Origin: Saprospiraceae bacterium
GTDB lineage: Bacteria; Bacteroidota; Bacteroidia; Chitinophagales; Saprospiraceae
NCBI GenBank assembly: GCA_026129545.1
Contig: JAHCHX010000003.1
Coordinates: 62,001-126,000, forward strand
DNA: 64,000 bases
Direction of reading: 5' to 3'
Part shown: one piece after another, positions 8,764-17,714 of the stretch
Numbering within the stretch: position 1 is the first letter of the stretch
How the letters are laid out: every line of letters begins with the position of its first letter
Translations under genes and position numbers: made by a program
The notes under the pieces: model-generated
Seen by the model: the letters and a program-made list of their open reading frames with translations, nothing else
Told to the model about the DNA's origin: nothing
The model's database searches: none

Positions 8764-9063
8764 ATGAGAAAGGCTGACCTTGTTAACGCTATTTCCGAGA
8801 AAACCGGCGTTGCCAAAGTGGATGTCCTCGTCACCCTCGAGGAACTTTTCAAGGAAATCAAGTCCACTATGACGAATGGCGAGAACGTTTACATTCGCGG
8901 CTTTGGCAGCTTCGTTATTAAGAAACGCGCCAAAAAAGTTGGCCGCCACATCAAAAAAGGCAAATCCATCGAAATCCCCGAACACTACATCCCCTCTTTC
9001 AAGCCAGCAAAGGTGTTTACCGAGCAGGTGAAAAAGAAAGTGCACTCGCTTCCAAAAGACTAA
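8764..9063 (+). CDS. HU/IHF family DNA-binding protein
   Basis: 99 residues, the normal size. The protein begins MRKADLVNAISEKTGVAK, and the DNA-binding beta-arm region is present (ENVYIRGFGSFVIKKRAKKVGRHIKKGK). The C-terminal helix region reads PSFKPAKVFTEQVKKKV. The arm resembles the GFGxFxxxxRxxRxGRNP consensus but is more basic and lacks the usual NP before the turn. It acts as a nucleoid architectural protein. It heads a same-strand series with a TPR protein, a tiny basic protein and RNase G, an arrangement I recall from other Bacteroidota. Confidence 0.95.
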   Translation: MRKADLVNAISEKTGVAKVDVLVTLEELFKEIKSTMTNGENVYIRGFGSFVIKKRAKKVGRHIKKGKSIEIPEHYIPSFKPAKVFTEQVKKKVHSLPKD

Positions 9064-9073
9064 AAACAGGTTT

Positions 9074-9143
9074 GGAGGTTTCTGGCCTGAGGTTTTCTGG
9101 CTTGTTTCAACCCGCAACCAGAAATCCTCGAACCAGAAATTTC
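9074..9143. repeat. Imperfect inverted repeat between HU and the TPR gene
   Basis: Two arms of about 28-30 bases, each holding TTTCTGG twice (or the complement), face each other at about 9074-9104 and 9114-9143 with several mismatches. It could form an RNA hairpin after the HU stop, but there is no T-run. Confidence 0.5.
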
Positions 9144-9156
9144 TTCTACACTCCCG

Positions 9157-9939
9157 ATGAATAAAGCGCAGTATTTGGCGGTTTTAAGCGCAGTGGCGTT
9201 GTTTTTTGTCTTGTATTTTGGTTTTGACACCAAGACTGACAAACAGAAAACAGCGGAGCGTTCGCGGGCCATCCAAGCAGAGGTCACGGACTTTGAGACC
9301 CTGTTGGCCAACGCGAAAGCATCGCTCACCGCTTCACAAGCTGGGCAAATGGCAGAACAAGAACAAATGCTCCGCAATGCTGCCAATGACACCGAGCGTG
9401 CCACATCTTTGAAACGGCTTTCCGGGTTGTGGCATGAAATGGGACAGTTCGCTGTGGCGGGAGGCTTTGCCGAGCAAGTGGCTGAGATTGAAAACGCCGA
9501 TTCGTCGTGGTCGGTAGCAGGGGCTACTTTCTACAACGGGCTTGTAAGCACCCAAGACCCCATCGTACGCGACTATTGCGCTGCTCATGCTGTCAAAGCT
9601 TTTGAGAGCGCCGCCTCGCTGAATCCTTCAAAGGCCGAGCATCGGGTCAATCTGGCTTTGGTGTACGCGGAAAACCCACCACCCAACAACCCCATGCAAG
9701 CCGTGATGATGTTGCGCGAATTGGAGGAAAAACATCCCGACGACCCAACAGTGTTCAACGCATTGGGGCGTCTGGCTATCAAAACAGGTCAGTGGGACCG
9801 TGCCATCCAACGTTTGGAGAAAGCATGGTCGCTCGATAAAAACAACCCCAACACACCCTGTCTCCTTGCAAAAGCATATCAGGGAGCGGGCAACACGACA
9901 AAAGCAAATGAATTTGCGAGCATTTGCAATGCACGCTAA
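9157..9939 (+). CDS. Membrane-anchored TPR protein
   Basis: 260 residues. One N-terminal hydrophobic helix (about 6-22, YLAVLSAVALFFVLYFGF) is followed by a charged linker with a likely coiled coil (about 28-75). Residues 90-260 form TPR-like helical pairs, for example the block with NALGRLAIKTGQWDRAIQRL and the next with LAKAYQGAGNTTKANEFA. No catalytic motif. The likely role is a scaffold at the inner membrane, but no partner can be named. It lies 93 bases after HU and 40 bases before the small basic protein, probably in one transcript. Confidence 0.8.
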   Translation: MNKAQYLAVLSAVALFFVLYFGFDTKTDKQKTAERSRAIQAEVTDFETLLANAKASLTASQAGQMAEQEQMLRNAANDTERATSLKRLSGLWHEMGQFAVAGGFAEQVAEIENADSSWSVAGATFYNGLVSTQDPIVRDYCAAHAVKAFESAASLNPSKAEHRVNLALVYAENPPPNNPMQAVMMLRELEEKHPDDPTVFNALGRLAIKTGQWDRAIQRLEKAWSLDKNNPNTPCLLAKAYQGAGNTTKANEFASICNAR

Positions 9940-9979
9940 CTCACAAATTCACAACTCTTAACTCATAACTTGCAGCAGT

Positions 9980-10072
9980 ATGCCTTGCGGAAAAAAACGT
10001 AAACGTCACAAAATTGCCACGCACAAGCGCAAAAAGCGCCTTCGTAAGAATCGCCATAAGAAGAAGCGTTAG
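9980..10072 (+). CDS. 30-residue highly basic protein, possibly ribosome-associated
   Basis: ATG at 9980, TAG at 10070-10072. The product starts MPCGKKRKRHKIATHKRKK and ends RHKKKR; 21 of 30 residues are Lys, Arg or His. I recall near-identical tiny proteins (MPSGKKRKRHK...) just before the RNase E/G gene in many Bacteroidota, so conservation and position support a real gene. Such composition fits a small ribosomal protein or rRNA-binding peptide, and a match to a recently named Bacteroidota ribosomal protein is possible but unverified. It lies between the TPR gene and a strong bidirectional terminator. Confidence 0.8.
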   Translation: MPCGKKRKRHKIATHKRKKRLRKNRHKKKR

Positions 10073-10160
10073 TCACTGAACCACAGGCATCAGGCGGAGT
10101 TTTCCGAAGTGTCGGAGCCGTCGTGCCGGGGTCTCAGCGCCAGACGCAACCGTCGAAATC

Positions 10161-10208
10161 GAAAAAACTTTTCGGAAAGCCCCAATACGCTGGCCGAAAA
10201 GTTTTTTC
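10161..10208. terminator. Strong terminator hairpin after the small basic gene
   Basis: A perfect 15-bp inverted repeat (10161-10175 and 10194-10208) starts with GAAAAAACTTTTCGG, so T-rich ends exist in both orientations. It closes the HU/TPR/basic-protein transcript 90 bases after the last stop. The rest of the 10073-10581 gap, including the approach to RNase G, shows no further gene or clear promoter. Confidence 0.8.
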
Positions 10209-10581
10209 TGTTTGCCTGCAACGGGACTACATTCAGCCCATACATTGGCACTCTGAAATTGTTCATTGGTAAGCATCACCCCGAACTTGTTTCCCTGCCA
10301 CGGAAACGCTGCGTTTTTGTCAACCCAAACAAAAACGAGACAGCCCTCCTTGCCAAGTCACATTTTATTCAGACGCAATCACCCCATTGTTGCAATGCCA
10401 ATTCACGCAAACATCCTGCGCGGTCTCCTTTTGACGCCCGTACCGACCCCGGTGCTCGGTGAAGGGCTTTTTCTTAGTTTGAACGAGTTGACTATATTCA
10501 CGCACTCTCAACCCATTCATCCCTCCACAACTCGCTCAACCCCCTCCGCCCCTGCCTGTTACAAAACCAAGCTCACAATCT

Positions 10582-12135
10582 GTGGACAAGGAACTTATCA
10601 TCAACGCGACCGAAACAGGCGTTGAACTCGCCTTGCTCGAAGGCGGAAAACTCGTAGAGCTCCACCATCAAAAAACCAACAACAACTTCACCGTCGGCGA
10701 CATACTCATCGGCAAAATCAGAAAAATGATGCCGGGGCTGAACGCTGCCTTCGTGGATATTGGCCACCGCAAGGATGCCTTCCTGCACTACACCGATTTA
10801 GGGCCGAAGCTTCGCTCGCTCGTGAAGTGGACGAACGGAGTGATGAACGGCAGCATCAATACGCACAAACTCGACCACTTCAAGTATGAGGAGGAAATCG
10901 TAAAAACTGGCAAGGTGGACCAAGTGCTGAACAAGCGTTGGCCCATACTCGTGCAGATTTTGAAAGAGCCTATCTCCACCAAAGGCCCGAGACTTTCGTG
11001 CGAGCTGACCCTGCCGGGACGCTACATGGTGCTGTCGCCCTTTTCCGACGCGGTTTCCGTTTCCAAAAAAATCGGCAGTGCCGAGGAGCGTAAGCGGCTC
11101 CACACGTTGGCCGAAAGCATCAAGCCCAAGAATTTTGGCCTCATCATCCGCACCGCTGCCGAAGGCAAGAAGGTACAGGAACTACATGAGGAGGTCACCC
11201 GACTCATGGGGCAATGGGAGGAAATCTATCGCCAGCTAAAAGCGGTGACACCTCCGGCCAAACTCTTGAGCGAGCTCGACAAACCCGCTAGCGTCTTGCG
11301 CGACTTGCTCAGCGACGGGTTCAGCCGCATCGTGGTGAACGACAAAGATTTACATGCCGACATCAGGGCTTATTTGCAAAACATCAGCCCCGACCAAGTG
11401 GGCATCGCCCAATACTACAACGGGGCCAAACCCATCTTCGATGCGTATGGCGTGACCAAACAAGTAAAGGCTTCGTTTGGCAAAACGGCCACCATGAACA
11501 GCGGCGCCTACCTCGTCATCGAAAAGACGGAGGCCATGCACGTCATTGATGTGAACAGCGGTCACAAAATCACCACTGCCGACGTGGAGCAGACCATTTT
11601 TGGGGTCAACCTGGAAGCAGCAGAGGAAATCGCACGGCAGATACGGCTGCGCGATATCGGGGGGCTTATCGTCATTGACTTCATTGACATGAAAAACCTC
11701 GAACATCGGAGGCTGCTTGCCAAGAAGATGGAGGATTTCATGCGAAAAGACCGCTCTCAACACACCATTCTGCCGCTCTCCAAGTTTGGATTGATGCAAA
11801 TCACCCGCGAACGAGCGCGACCGGAAGTGGTGGTGGATACCGCCGAGGTGTGCCCCACATGCGGGGGCACTGGCAAGGTGAACGCTACGATATTACTTAC
11901 TGACGACATTGAGCGCGATTTGGAATTCGTGATGCAATCACGCCCAAAAGGCCCGCTTTACCTGCGGGTCCACCCATATTTGGAGGCTTACCTGAAAAAA
12001 GGCCTTTGGAAAAGCCGCCAAGTGCAGTGGTTCTTCAAGTTCAACAAGTGGATTCGCATCATGCCTCATGCGGACTATCAACTGACGGATTACCGCTTTT
12101 ACGACGGCAACGACGATGAAATAAGGCTGAATTGA
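10582..12135 (+). CDS. rng: Ribonuclease E/G family protein (RNase G)
   Basis: 517 residues from a GTG start, RNase G length with no long RNase E-type C-terminus. An S1-like RNA-binding domain lies at about 35-125 (VGDILIGKIRKMMPGLNAAF). The catalytic core has HVIDVNSGHK with Asp323 and GLIVIDFIDM with Asp366; the 43-residue spacing matches the two Mg-binding aspartates of E. coli RNase E. The zinc-link motif CPTCGGTGK starts at residue 424. It acts in mRNA decay and rRNA processing. It stands alone after a terminator. Confidence 0.96.
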   Translation: MDKELIINATETGVELALLEGGKLVELHHQKTNNNFTVGDILIGKIRKMMPGLNAAFVDIGHRKDAFLHYTDLGPKLRSLVKWTNGVMNGSINTHKLDHFKYEEEIVKTGKVDQVLNKRWPILVQILKEPISTKGPRLSCELTLPGRYMVLSPFSDAVSVSKKIGSAEERKRLHTLAESIKPKNFGLIIRTAAEGKKVQELHEEVTRLMGQWEEIYRQLKAVTPPAKLLSELDKPASVLRDLLSDGFSRIVVNDKDLHADIRAYLQNISPDQVGIAQYYNGAKPIFDAYGVTKQVKASFGKTATMNSGAYLVIEKTEAMHVIDVNSGHKITTADVEQTIFGVNLEAAEEIARQIRLRDIGGLIVIDFIDMKNLEHRRLLAKKMEDFMRKDRSQHTILPLSKFGLMQITRERARPEVVVDTAEVCPTCGGTGKVNATILLTDDIERDLEFVMQSRPKGPLYLRVHPYLEAYLKKGLWKSRQVQWFFKFNKWIRIMPHADYQLTDYRFYDGNDDEIRLN

Positions 12136-12155
12136 GTTTGCAAGGAGGAACTCAA

Positions 12156-12187
12156 ATGCCGCGTCCGCCACTCGCCGGACGCGGCAT
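12156..12187. other. GC-rich 12-bp hairpin after rng
   Basis: ATGCCGCGTCCG (12156-12167) pairs perfectly with 12176-12187 across an 8-base loop. It sits 20 bases after the rng stop but has no T-run, so it may stabilise the 3' end rather than terminate intrinsically. The rest of the 12136-12537 gap shows no gene. Confidence 0.6.
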
Positions 12188-12537
12188 CGATCAGCCTTCA
12201 ATCCGCCACACACAGGGAAAACCTTGTCGCAAAGACTAGAAATGTGGGCAATCGCATTTGGGCTTGAACATCCGGCAGCTTTCCAACACAACCATGCCTA
12301 CCATGAGTAGAAAGAAAGCCACACGCCACCAATTTATTTTTTTCATAGTCGAAACTGTGTTTACTTTTACGACGGCGAAAGTAGCCAAATCGCTGACAAC
12401 CAAGGGAAATTTTAACTTCCAGTCCGATACAAGCCGTCGAGCGAGATGAAAGGGGTTGAGAAGAGCGAGGCAATCCGCCTTCCCGACCCCTTTCGCCTTG
12501 CCTCAACCTTCCGAAACGGGCGGAGGAGATTCAGCAG

Positions 12538-13608
12538 ATGAAACGCATTCTCGTCGCACCGCTCAATTGGGGACTCGGCCATGCAGCCCGATGCGTCCCA
12601 CTCATTCAGTCGCTTCAGTACATGGGCGTTGAAGTGCTGCTTGCTTCCGACGGCGGTGCTATGCGCCTGTTGGAAGCCGAATTTCCCAATCTGTCAGTCA
12701 TCGAGATTCCTTCCTACCGCATCCGCTACGAATACAGCAACATGGTGCGCAACATCGCTTGGCAGCTCCCGCGCATCACTTACGCCATTCGAGCGGAGCA
12801 CCGAGCCGTGGAAAAATTGGTGCAAGAACACGACATTCATGGCATCATATCCGACAACCGCTACGGCTGCTTCAATGCCAAGGTGAGTAGCATAATCCTG
12901 ACCCATCAGCTCCACCTCCGCGTGCCCAACAGTTTTTTGCAGTGGGGGGCCAATCGGATGTTGCGCCGCGCCCTTCGCCAATTCGATATCGTATGGGCGC
13001 CCGATGTGGCCACCACGCCCAACCTTTCTGGCGAGCTCTCGCACGGCGAGCCAATCGTGCATCCCAATACCCGATTCATCGGCCCGCTTTCAAGACTTCA
13101 ACCCGGGCAAGGCAGCACCGAGTACGATGTGGCGGTGGTGCTCTCTGGCCCCGAACCACAGCGCACCTATCTCGAACAACGCCTTTTGGAACAGGCCATG
13201 CTGTTGCCCCATAAGTTTATTTTTATTCAGGGCAAGACGCAGGCAAAAAAGCACCATTACGCCGCGGACAATGTGGAAGTCGTCTCTTATCTCACTTCTT
13301 ACGAGCTCAATCAGGTGCTGCTCGCCAGCGATGTCATCGTGTGCCGCTCCGGCTACAGCAGCATCATGGATTTGGCGGCACTGGGCAAAAAAGCCCTGCT
13401 CATTCCCACGCCGGGCCAGACGGAACAAGAATACCTGGCTGCATACTTTGCCCACCAACAAACTTTTTTGGTGCAAAAACAAGATGAGATTAATCTTGAG
13501 AAAGGCCTGCGTGAAGTAAACGAAACAACGGGGTTTGAACCCGGGCAATTCGACACCCGCGTGTTTGAATCCATCCTGGGCGAGTGGGTGGACGGATTGA
13601 AGCCTTGA
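12538..13608 (+). CDS. Glycosyltransferase, MurG-like (GT-B fold)
   Basis: 356 residues. The N-terminal half starts MKRILVAPLNWGLGHAAR, with the glycine-rich GxGHA loop seen in MurG-like and UDP-glycosyltransferases. The C-terminal half has the nucleotide-sugar binding pattern: VVLSGPEPQRTYLE, then ASDVIVCRSGYSSIMDLAALGKKALLIPTPGQ, close to the GGxxSxxE region of the family. No transmembrane segment, so probably a peripheral cytoplasmic enzyme. Acceptor and sugar cannot be deduced. It is followed 55 bases later by an M1 peptidase gene with no evident functional link. Confidence 0.82.
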   Translation: MKRILVAPLNWGLGHAARCVPLIQSLQYMGVEVLLASDGGAMRLLEAEFPNLSVIEIPSYRIRYEYSNMVRNIAWQLPRITYAIRAEHRAVEKLVQEHDIHGIISDNRYGCFNAKVSSIILTHQLHLRVPNSFLQWGANRMLRRALRQFDIVWAPDVATTPNLSGELSHGEPIVHPNTRFIGPLSRLQPGQGSTEYDVAVVLSGPEPQRTYLEQRLLEQAMLLPHKFIFIQGKTQAKKHHYAADNVEVVSYLTSYELNQVLLASDVIVCRSGYSSIMDLAALGKKALLIPTPGQTEQEYLAAYFAHQQTFLVQKQDEINLEKGLREVNETTGFEPGQFDTRVFESILGEWVDGLKP

Positions 13609-13619
13609 ACTTCAAGGCT
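13601..13619. repeat. Short palindrome over the glycosyltransferase stop codon
   Basis: AGCCTTGAA and TTCAAGGCT flank a single C, giving a near-perfect palindrome that includes the TGA stop at 13606-13608. It has no T-run. Confidence 0.4.
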
Positions 13620-13663
13620 GAAATGATATGTTTGCGCATCCACAAGCACACACATTGTTAGCC

Positions 13664-16600
13664 ATGAAAAATTTGCCCTTTGCCGCTTGCCTTTTGCTGT
13701 TGTTTCTCGCTCCCGCTATCCATTTTGCCCAAACGCCCCAACCCTATTTCCAGCAGGAAGTCAACTATCGCATCGTCGTCACGCTCGATGATTCCACGCA
13801 CACGCTTGACGGACACATCGAAATGGAGTACATCAACCACTCACCCGACACCCTTTCGGAAATTTGGATGCACCTCTGGGGCAATGCGTTCAAAAACCGC
13901 CGCACCGCGTTTTGCAAACAAAAACTCCGCGACGGCAGCGCCCGCTTCTATTTTGCCGAAGACAAGGAATTGGGCTATTTCAAAAATCTCGATTTCACTG
14001 CAAACGGCCAGAAAATCGAGTGGCAATACGACGAGCGCCATCCCGATATCGCGCGGTTGAAGCTCTCTTCCCCACTCCTGCCGGGCGCTCGCGTCACACT
14101 CGCCACGCCGTTTTTTTTGAAAATACCAGCTTCTTTTTCGCGCCTCGGTCACGTCGGCACCTCATACCAAATGACCCAATGGTACCCCAAGCCCGCCGTT
14201 TACGACCACAAAGGCTGGCACCCCATGCCTTACCTCGACCAAGGCGAGTTTTACTCCGAATTTGGCGCGTTCGACGTGACTATCACCCTGCCGGAAAACT
14301 ATGTGGTTGGCGCGACGGGCATTTTGCAAACCCTGTCGGAAATTGATTTTTTAAAAAACAAAGAAGCGGAATCGAGGGAAAAACTGGCGAAGGGCGTGGA
14401 TAAGAAAAAGGACCCCTTCCCACCTTCGAGTAGTGCCCGAAAAACGATACGCTTCGTCGCAGAGCGGGTGCACGATTTTGCGTGGTTTGCCGACAAGCGA
14501 TTTTTTGTGTTGAAAGACACGGCGCAATTGGCCTCCGGCAGGACAGTAGAGTGCTGGGCCATGTTCACCAATGCGGAATCGGATATTTGGGAAAAAGGCG
14601 CGTTCTATGTGCGTCGCGCTGTGGAGTTTTACTCCGAAAAAGTGGGCGAATACCCGTGGCCGCAAGCGACAGCCGTACACTCGGCGCTCAGCGCAGGCGG
14701 AGGCATGGAATACCCGATGATAACCGTCATAGGCAACTCTTCCAGCGCCAAGCAACTGGACGAGGTCATCACCCATGAGGTGGGACACAACTGGTTTTAC
14801 GGCATTTTGGCATCCAACGAACGCGACCACCCTTTCATGGATGAGGGGCTGAACTCTTATTACGAGTTCCGCTACATGAAAACCTACTACGAAGGCTCGT
14901 TTGCCGACGACATATTGCCAAAGTTCGTGTACGACCCGGCAAAATCCGGCCCTCCGCTCCACAGCGCGCAACTCGTGCTCGCCCGCGAACACAAGGACAC
15001 TCCTCCCGATTCGCATTCCAATGATTTTGCGCCCATCGCTTACGGCTTGCAGGTTTACATGAAAACGGCACTCTGCCTCCATTGGCTGGAACAAGCCGTG
15101 GGCACCGAACGCCTCGATGCCGCCATGCGGGACTACTATCAGCAGTGGCGGTTCAGGCATCCTTACCCAGAGGATTTGAGAGCGGTTTTTGAAAAGCACC
15201 AACTCAACGCTGACTGGTTCTTCGATGCGATGCAGACTCAGAAAAAGTCGGATTTTGCCTTGAAAAGCATACAGCGGGGCACAGCGGGGGATTGGACGCT
15301 GTATGTCGCGAACAAAGGCGATTTGCGGGCGCCATTCCCCGTCACAGCCTTGTCAAACGGGAAACCCGCACACACAAAGTGGTACTCATCACCGGGCGAG
15401 CTGAATTTCCCAACGGTGGAGGCCGATGCCTTTGTCGTTGACGACGAATATGCGACGCTGGATTTGAATCGAAAAAACAACCTGCGCCGCACGAGCGGTT
15501 TTTTGCCCGGATTCGAGCCAGTGGCGTTCGGCGGGTTGACTCCATTTCAAAGCCCTTATCGAAGCACAATCGCCGTATTGCCGTGGCTGGGCTGGAACAA
15601 CTACGACAAGACGATGCTTGGCGCGGTGATTTACAACCCACCCCTGCCCTCACGTCGCCTGCAATACTACCTCGCGCCGGGCTATGGCTTTGGCTCCGGG
15701 CAATTGGTCGGTTTGGCTGACGTGCGCTACCATTTTTTCCCCGGAGGGCTATTTCCGAAAATCAGTGTGGGCGCGAGCGCCAAGACCTTCCACCTTGACT
15801 ACAACTGGCGCGACGATTATTACTCCAAATTCTACCGCGTGGCGCCGCAGGTTCGTGCCGAATTGCGCGACAACTCTGTGTCGTTCAGGCATTTCCTGAA
15901 TTTAAGGACCTTGTTTATTGGCATCGAAAACGACTTGCGCGATAGCATCGGTGGTTTTGTCGGAAAGGAATTTGACCGATACACTATTTACGAAGCTCGC
16001 TATGAGGCTGAGCAGCGAAAGTTGCCCAACCCGTGGCGATTCGTGTCTGCGATGGAGTGGCAGAATGGCCGCGATGCCTTTGGCAACGAGGGCAAATACT
16101 TGCGCAGCGCGCTCGAATGGCGCCAGCAGTTTTTTTATTCGCCTAAAAGAAAAATCACGATGCGGGCGTTTGCGGGCGGCTTCCTCCACAACGCTCGCCG
16201 CGACAGGGGCATCGTGGCGGGCGACCCTGCGCAGGCATCACTTGCGCTCAATCCGCAGGGGTTCAACGACTACCGTTTCGACCATGTGTTTCTCGCCCGC
16301 GGCGGGGAGCGCGGCATTCTCGGCAGGCAGGTGAGCCAAACGGAGGGCGGCTTCAAAGGAGCGTTTGGCCCGGCATTCGCCAGCACCATCGGTGTATCGA
16401 ACAATTTCGTTCTCGCGCTCAACCTGAAGGCCGATTTTCCTAAACGACTCCCATTGGGCTTGCCAGTGAAACCGTGGTTCGACATTGGCTATTACGACGA
16501 TGCCACACTGTTGGGGGAGAACCGCCCGTCCAGCGAGCAATGGATGTGGAGCGGCGGGTTCATGCTGGAGTTTCTCAACGGCGGGCTGGAGATATATTTT

Positions 16601-16735
16601 CCGGTTGTTCATTCCAAGTTTTTAAAAAACAAATACAACGAGGTGTTTGGCGGTAATTATTGGCGATGGATTTCGTGGAGTATGCGGTTGGACAGAGTGC
16701 AGCCACAAGATGTGCTGGAGCGTTTTGTCCGTTAA
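13664..16735 (+). CDS. Secreted M1 family zinc aminopeptidase
   Basis: 1023 residues from the ATG at 13664 (MKNLPFAACLLLLFLAPAI, cleavage near HFAQ). An upstream in-frame ATG at 13628 would bury the signal peptide. The M1 signature is complete: exopeptidase motif GGGMEYP, then HEVGH at residues 371-375 and the third zinc ligand Glu394 in FMDEGLN. The last 350 residues are rich in aromatic, alternating patterns (for example RRLQYYLAPGYGFGSGQLVG and further strands to the end), resembling an outer-membrane beta-barrel-like region. The role is probably peptide degradation at the cell surface. The barrel reading is inference. Confidence 0.92.
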   Translation: MKNLPFAACLLLLFLAPAIHFAQTPQPYFQQEVNYRIVVTLDDSTHTLDGHIEMEYINHSPDTLSEIWMHLWGNAFKNRRTAFCKQKLRDGSARFYFAEDKELGYFKNLDFTANGQKIEWQYDERHPDIARLKLSSPLLPGARVTLATPFFLKIPASFSRLGHVGTSYQMTQWYPKPAVYDHKGWHPMPYLDQGEFYSEFGAFDVTITLPENYVVGATGILQTLSEIDFLKNKEAESREKLAKGVDKKKDPFPPSSSARKTIRFVAERVHDFAWFADKRFFVLKDTAQLASGRTVECWAMFTNAESDIWEKGAFYVRRAVEFYSEKVGEYPWPQATAVHSALSAGGGMEYPMITVIGNSSSAKQLDEVITHEVGHNWFYGILASNERDHPFMDEGLNSYYEFRYMKTYYEGSFADDILPKFVYDPAKSGPPLHSAQLVLAREHKDTPPDSHSNDFAPIAYGLQVYMKTALCLHWLEQAVGTERLDAAMRDYYQQWRFRHPYPEDLRAVFEKHQLNADWFFDAMQTQKKSDFALKSIQRGTAGDWTLYVANKGDLRAPFPVTALSNGKPAHTKWYSSPGELNFPTVEADAFVVDDEYATLDLNRKNNLRRTSGFLPGFEPVAFGGLTPFQSPYRSTIAVLPWLGWNNYDKTMLGAVIYNPPLPSRRLQYYLAPGYGFGSGQLVGLADVRYHFFPGGLFPKISVGASAKTFHLDYNWRDDYYSKFYRVAPQVRAELRDNSVSFRHFLNLRTLFIGIENDLRDSIGGFVGKEFDRYTIYEARYEAEQRKLPNPWRFVSAMEWQNGRDAFGNEGKYLRSALEWRQQFFYSPKRKITMRAFAGGFLHNARRDRGIVAGDPAQASLALNPQGFNDYRFDHVFLARGGERGILGRQVSQTEGGFKGAFGPAFASTIGVSNNFVLALNLKADFPKRLPLGLPVKPWFDIGYYDDATLLGENRPSSEQWMWSGGFMLEFLNGGLEIYFPVVHSKFLKNKYNEVFGGNYWRWISWSMRLDRVQPQDVLERFVR

Positions 16736-16750
16736 AGAACCTTATCTTTG
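16723..16750 (+). promoter_or_regulatory. Promoter-like element directly before the Rpn-type gene
   Basis: TTTTG (16723-16727) and TATCTTTG (16743-16750) fit the consensus, but the ATG is at 16755, only five bases after the -7 box. If used, the transcript would be leaderless or the true start would be further in. The -33 part lies inside the end of the M1 gene. Confidence 0.35.
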
Positions 16751-16754
16751 ACGA

Positions 16755-17714
16755 ATGGTACCACGCGATGAACTTTGGAAAAGCATCCTCGAAGACCTGT
16801 TCGAGCCATGTGTTTACTTCTTTTATCCAGAAGAAGCGCAGTTGGTGGATTGGAGTCGCCAGCCAGAGTTTTTAGACAAGGAACTCCGGCGGATAGTGGC
16901 AAAATCGGAAGCGCCGGGACGTGTGGCCGATAAGCTGGTGAAAATCTGGCTATTGGATGGGAGCGAACGCTGGATGTTGATTCACATAGAGGTGCAAGGC
17001 TATCCCGAAATGTCTTTTGCGAGAAGGATGTATGACTACCGGGTGCGCATCAAAGAGAAATACGGAACGGATGTGGTGGCCTTGGCCATCTTGACCGATG
17101 AAAGCCCCTCGTTTCGACCTAGCGCCTACATAGAGAGAACTTGGGACAACGAATTGATTTATCGGTTTCGGGCTTACAAACTGCTTGACCACCACCCATC
17201 CAGCTTTCCCGAACCTGACAACCCATTCTCTATTGTCATGGAAACCGCTTTTTACAGTTTGCGCCCCAATAAGCTCGATGACGAGGGATTGCTGGAAATC
17301 AAGAAAAAATTGATGCGCAATTTGCTAAAAAGAGGACTCTCCCGACAGCGAGTGTTGAATGTTTTGCATTTCATTGATGAGTATGTACATTTTGGAGAAT
17401 CAAAATTTCAGGCTACTTTTGAGGCAGAATTAGACAAAGTTTTCAAAATCGAAAAAACGATGAGCACTTACGAATTGGTTTTGAAGGCCCGCCGCGCCGA
17501 AGCGCGCAAACTCAGAAAAGAAGCCATGGTAGAGGGGCGTGCCGAGGGGCGTGCCGAGGGGCGTGCCGAGGGGCGTGCCGAGGCTTTACGACTCGCCGCA
17601 GCAAATATGCTACGCGAAGGGATGGCTCCCGAGTTCATCGCTCGCGTGTTGCAATTGGAAGTGGAACAGGTAATGGAGATACAAAAGCAACAGAACTCAT
17701 CCTCTCAAAATTGA
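16755..17714 (+). CDS. Rpn-type PD-(D/E)XK nuclease family protein
   Basis: 319 residues. The N-terminal two thirds match the Rpn/transposase-like nuclease family: KLVKIWLLDGSERWMLIHIEVQG holds the E-x-Q part of the PD-(D/E)XK core, followed by FARRMYDYRVRIKEKYG. Relatives promote RecA-independent recombination or act in phage defence. Near the C-terminus four exact 12-base repeats encode EGRA x4, a slippage-prone linker common in this family, followed by a helix (EFIARVLQLEVEQVMEIQ). It converges with and slightly overlaps the TetR gene (17697-17714). Confidence 0.82.
   Translation: MVPRDELWKSILEDLFEPCVYFFYPEEAQLVDWSRQPEFLDKELRRIVAKSEAPGRVADKLVKIWLLDGSERWMLIHIEVQGYPEMSFARRMYDYRVRIKEKYGTDVVALAILTDESPSFRPSAYIERTWDNELIYRFRAYKLLDHHPSSFPEPDNPFSIVMETAFYSLRPNKLDDEGLLEIKKKLMRNLLKRGLSRQRVLNVLHFIDEYVHFGESKFQATFEAELDKVFKIEKTMSTYELVLKARRAEARKLRKEAMVEGRAEGRAEGRAEGRAEALRLAAANMLREGMAPEFIARVLQLEVEQVMEIQKQQNSSSQN
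17532..17579 (+). repeat. Four tandem 12-bp repeats coding EGRA
   Basis: The unit GAGGGGCGTGCC occurs four times without change and stays in frame, so copy-number changes would only alter the linker length. Confidence 0.9.

Noticed and set aside
13628..13663. Upstream ATG for the M1 peptidase
   Set aside because: It would put twelve polar residues before a clear signal peptide starting at 13664.
16743..16750. Strong leaderless promoter for the Rpn gene as a firm call
   Set aside because: Spacing of five bases to the ATG is unusual and the -33 box lies within a gene; kept only at low confidence.
17532..17579. Tandem repeats as a possible CRISPR array
   Set aside because: Units are contiguous 12-mers in a coding frame without spacers.
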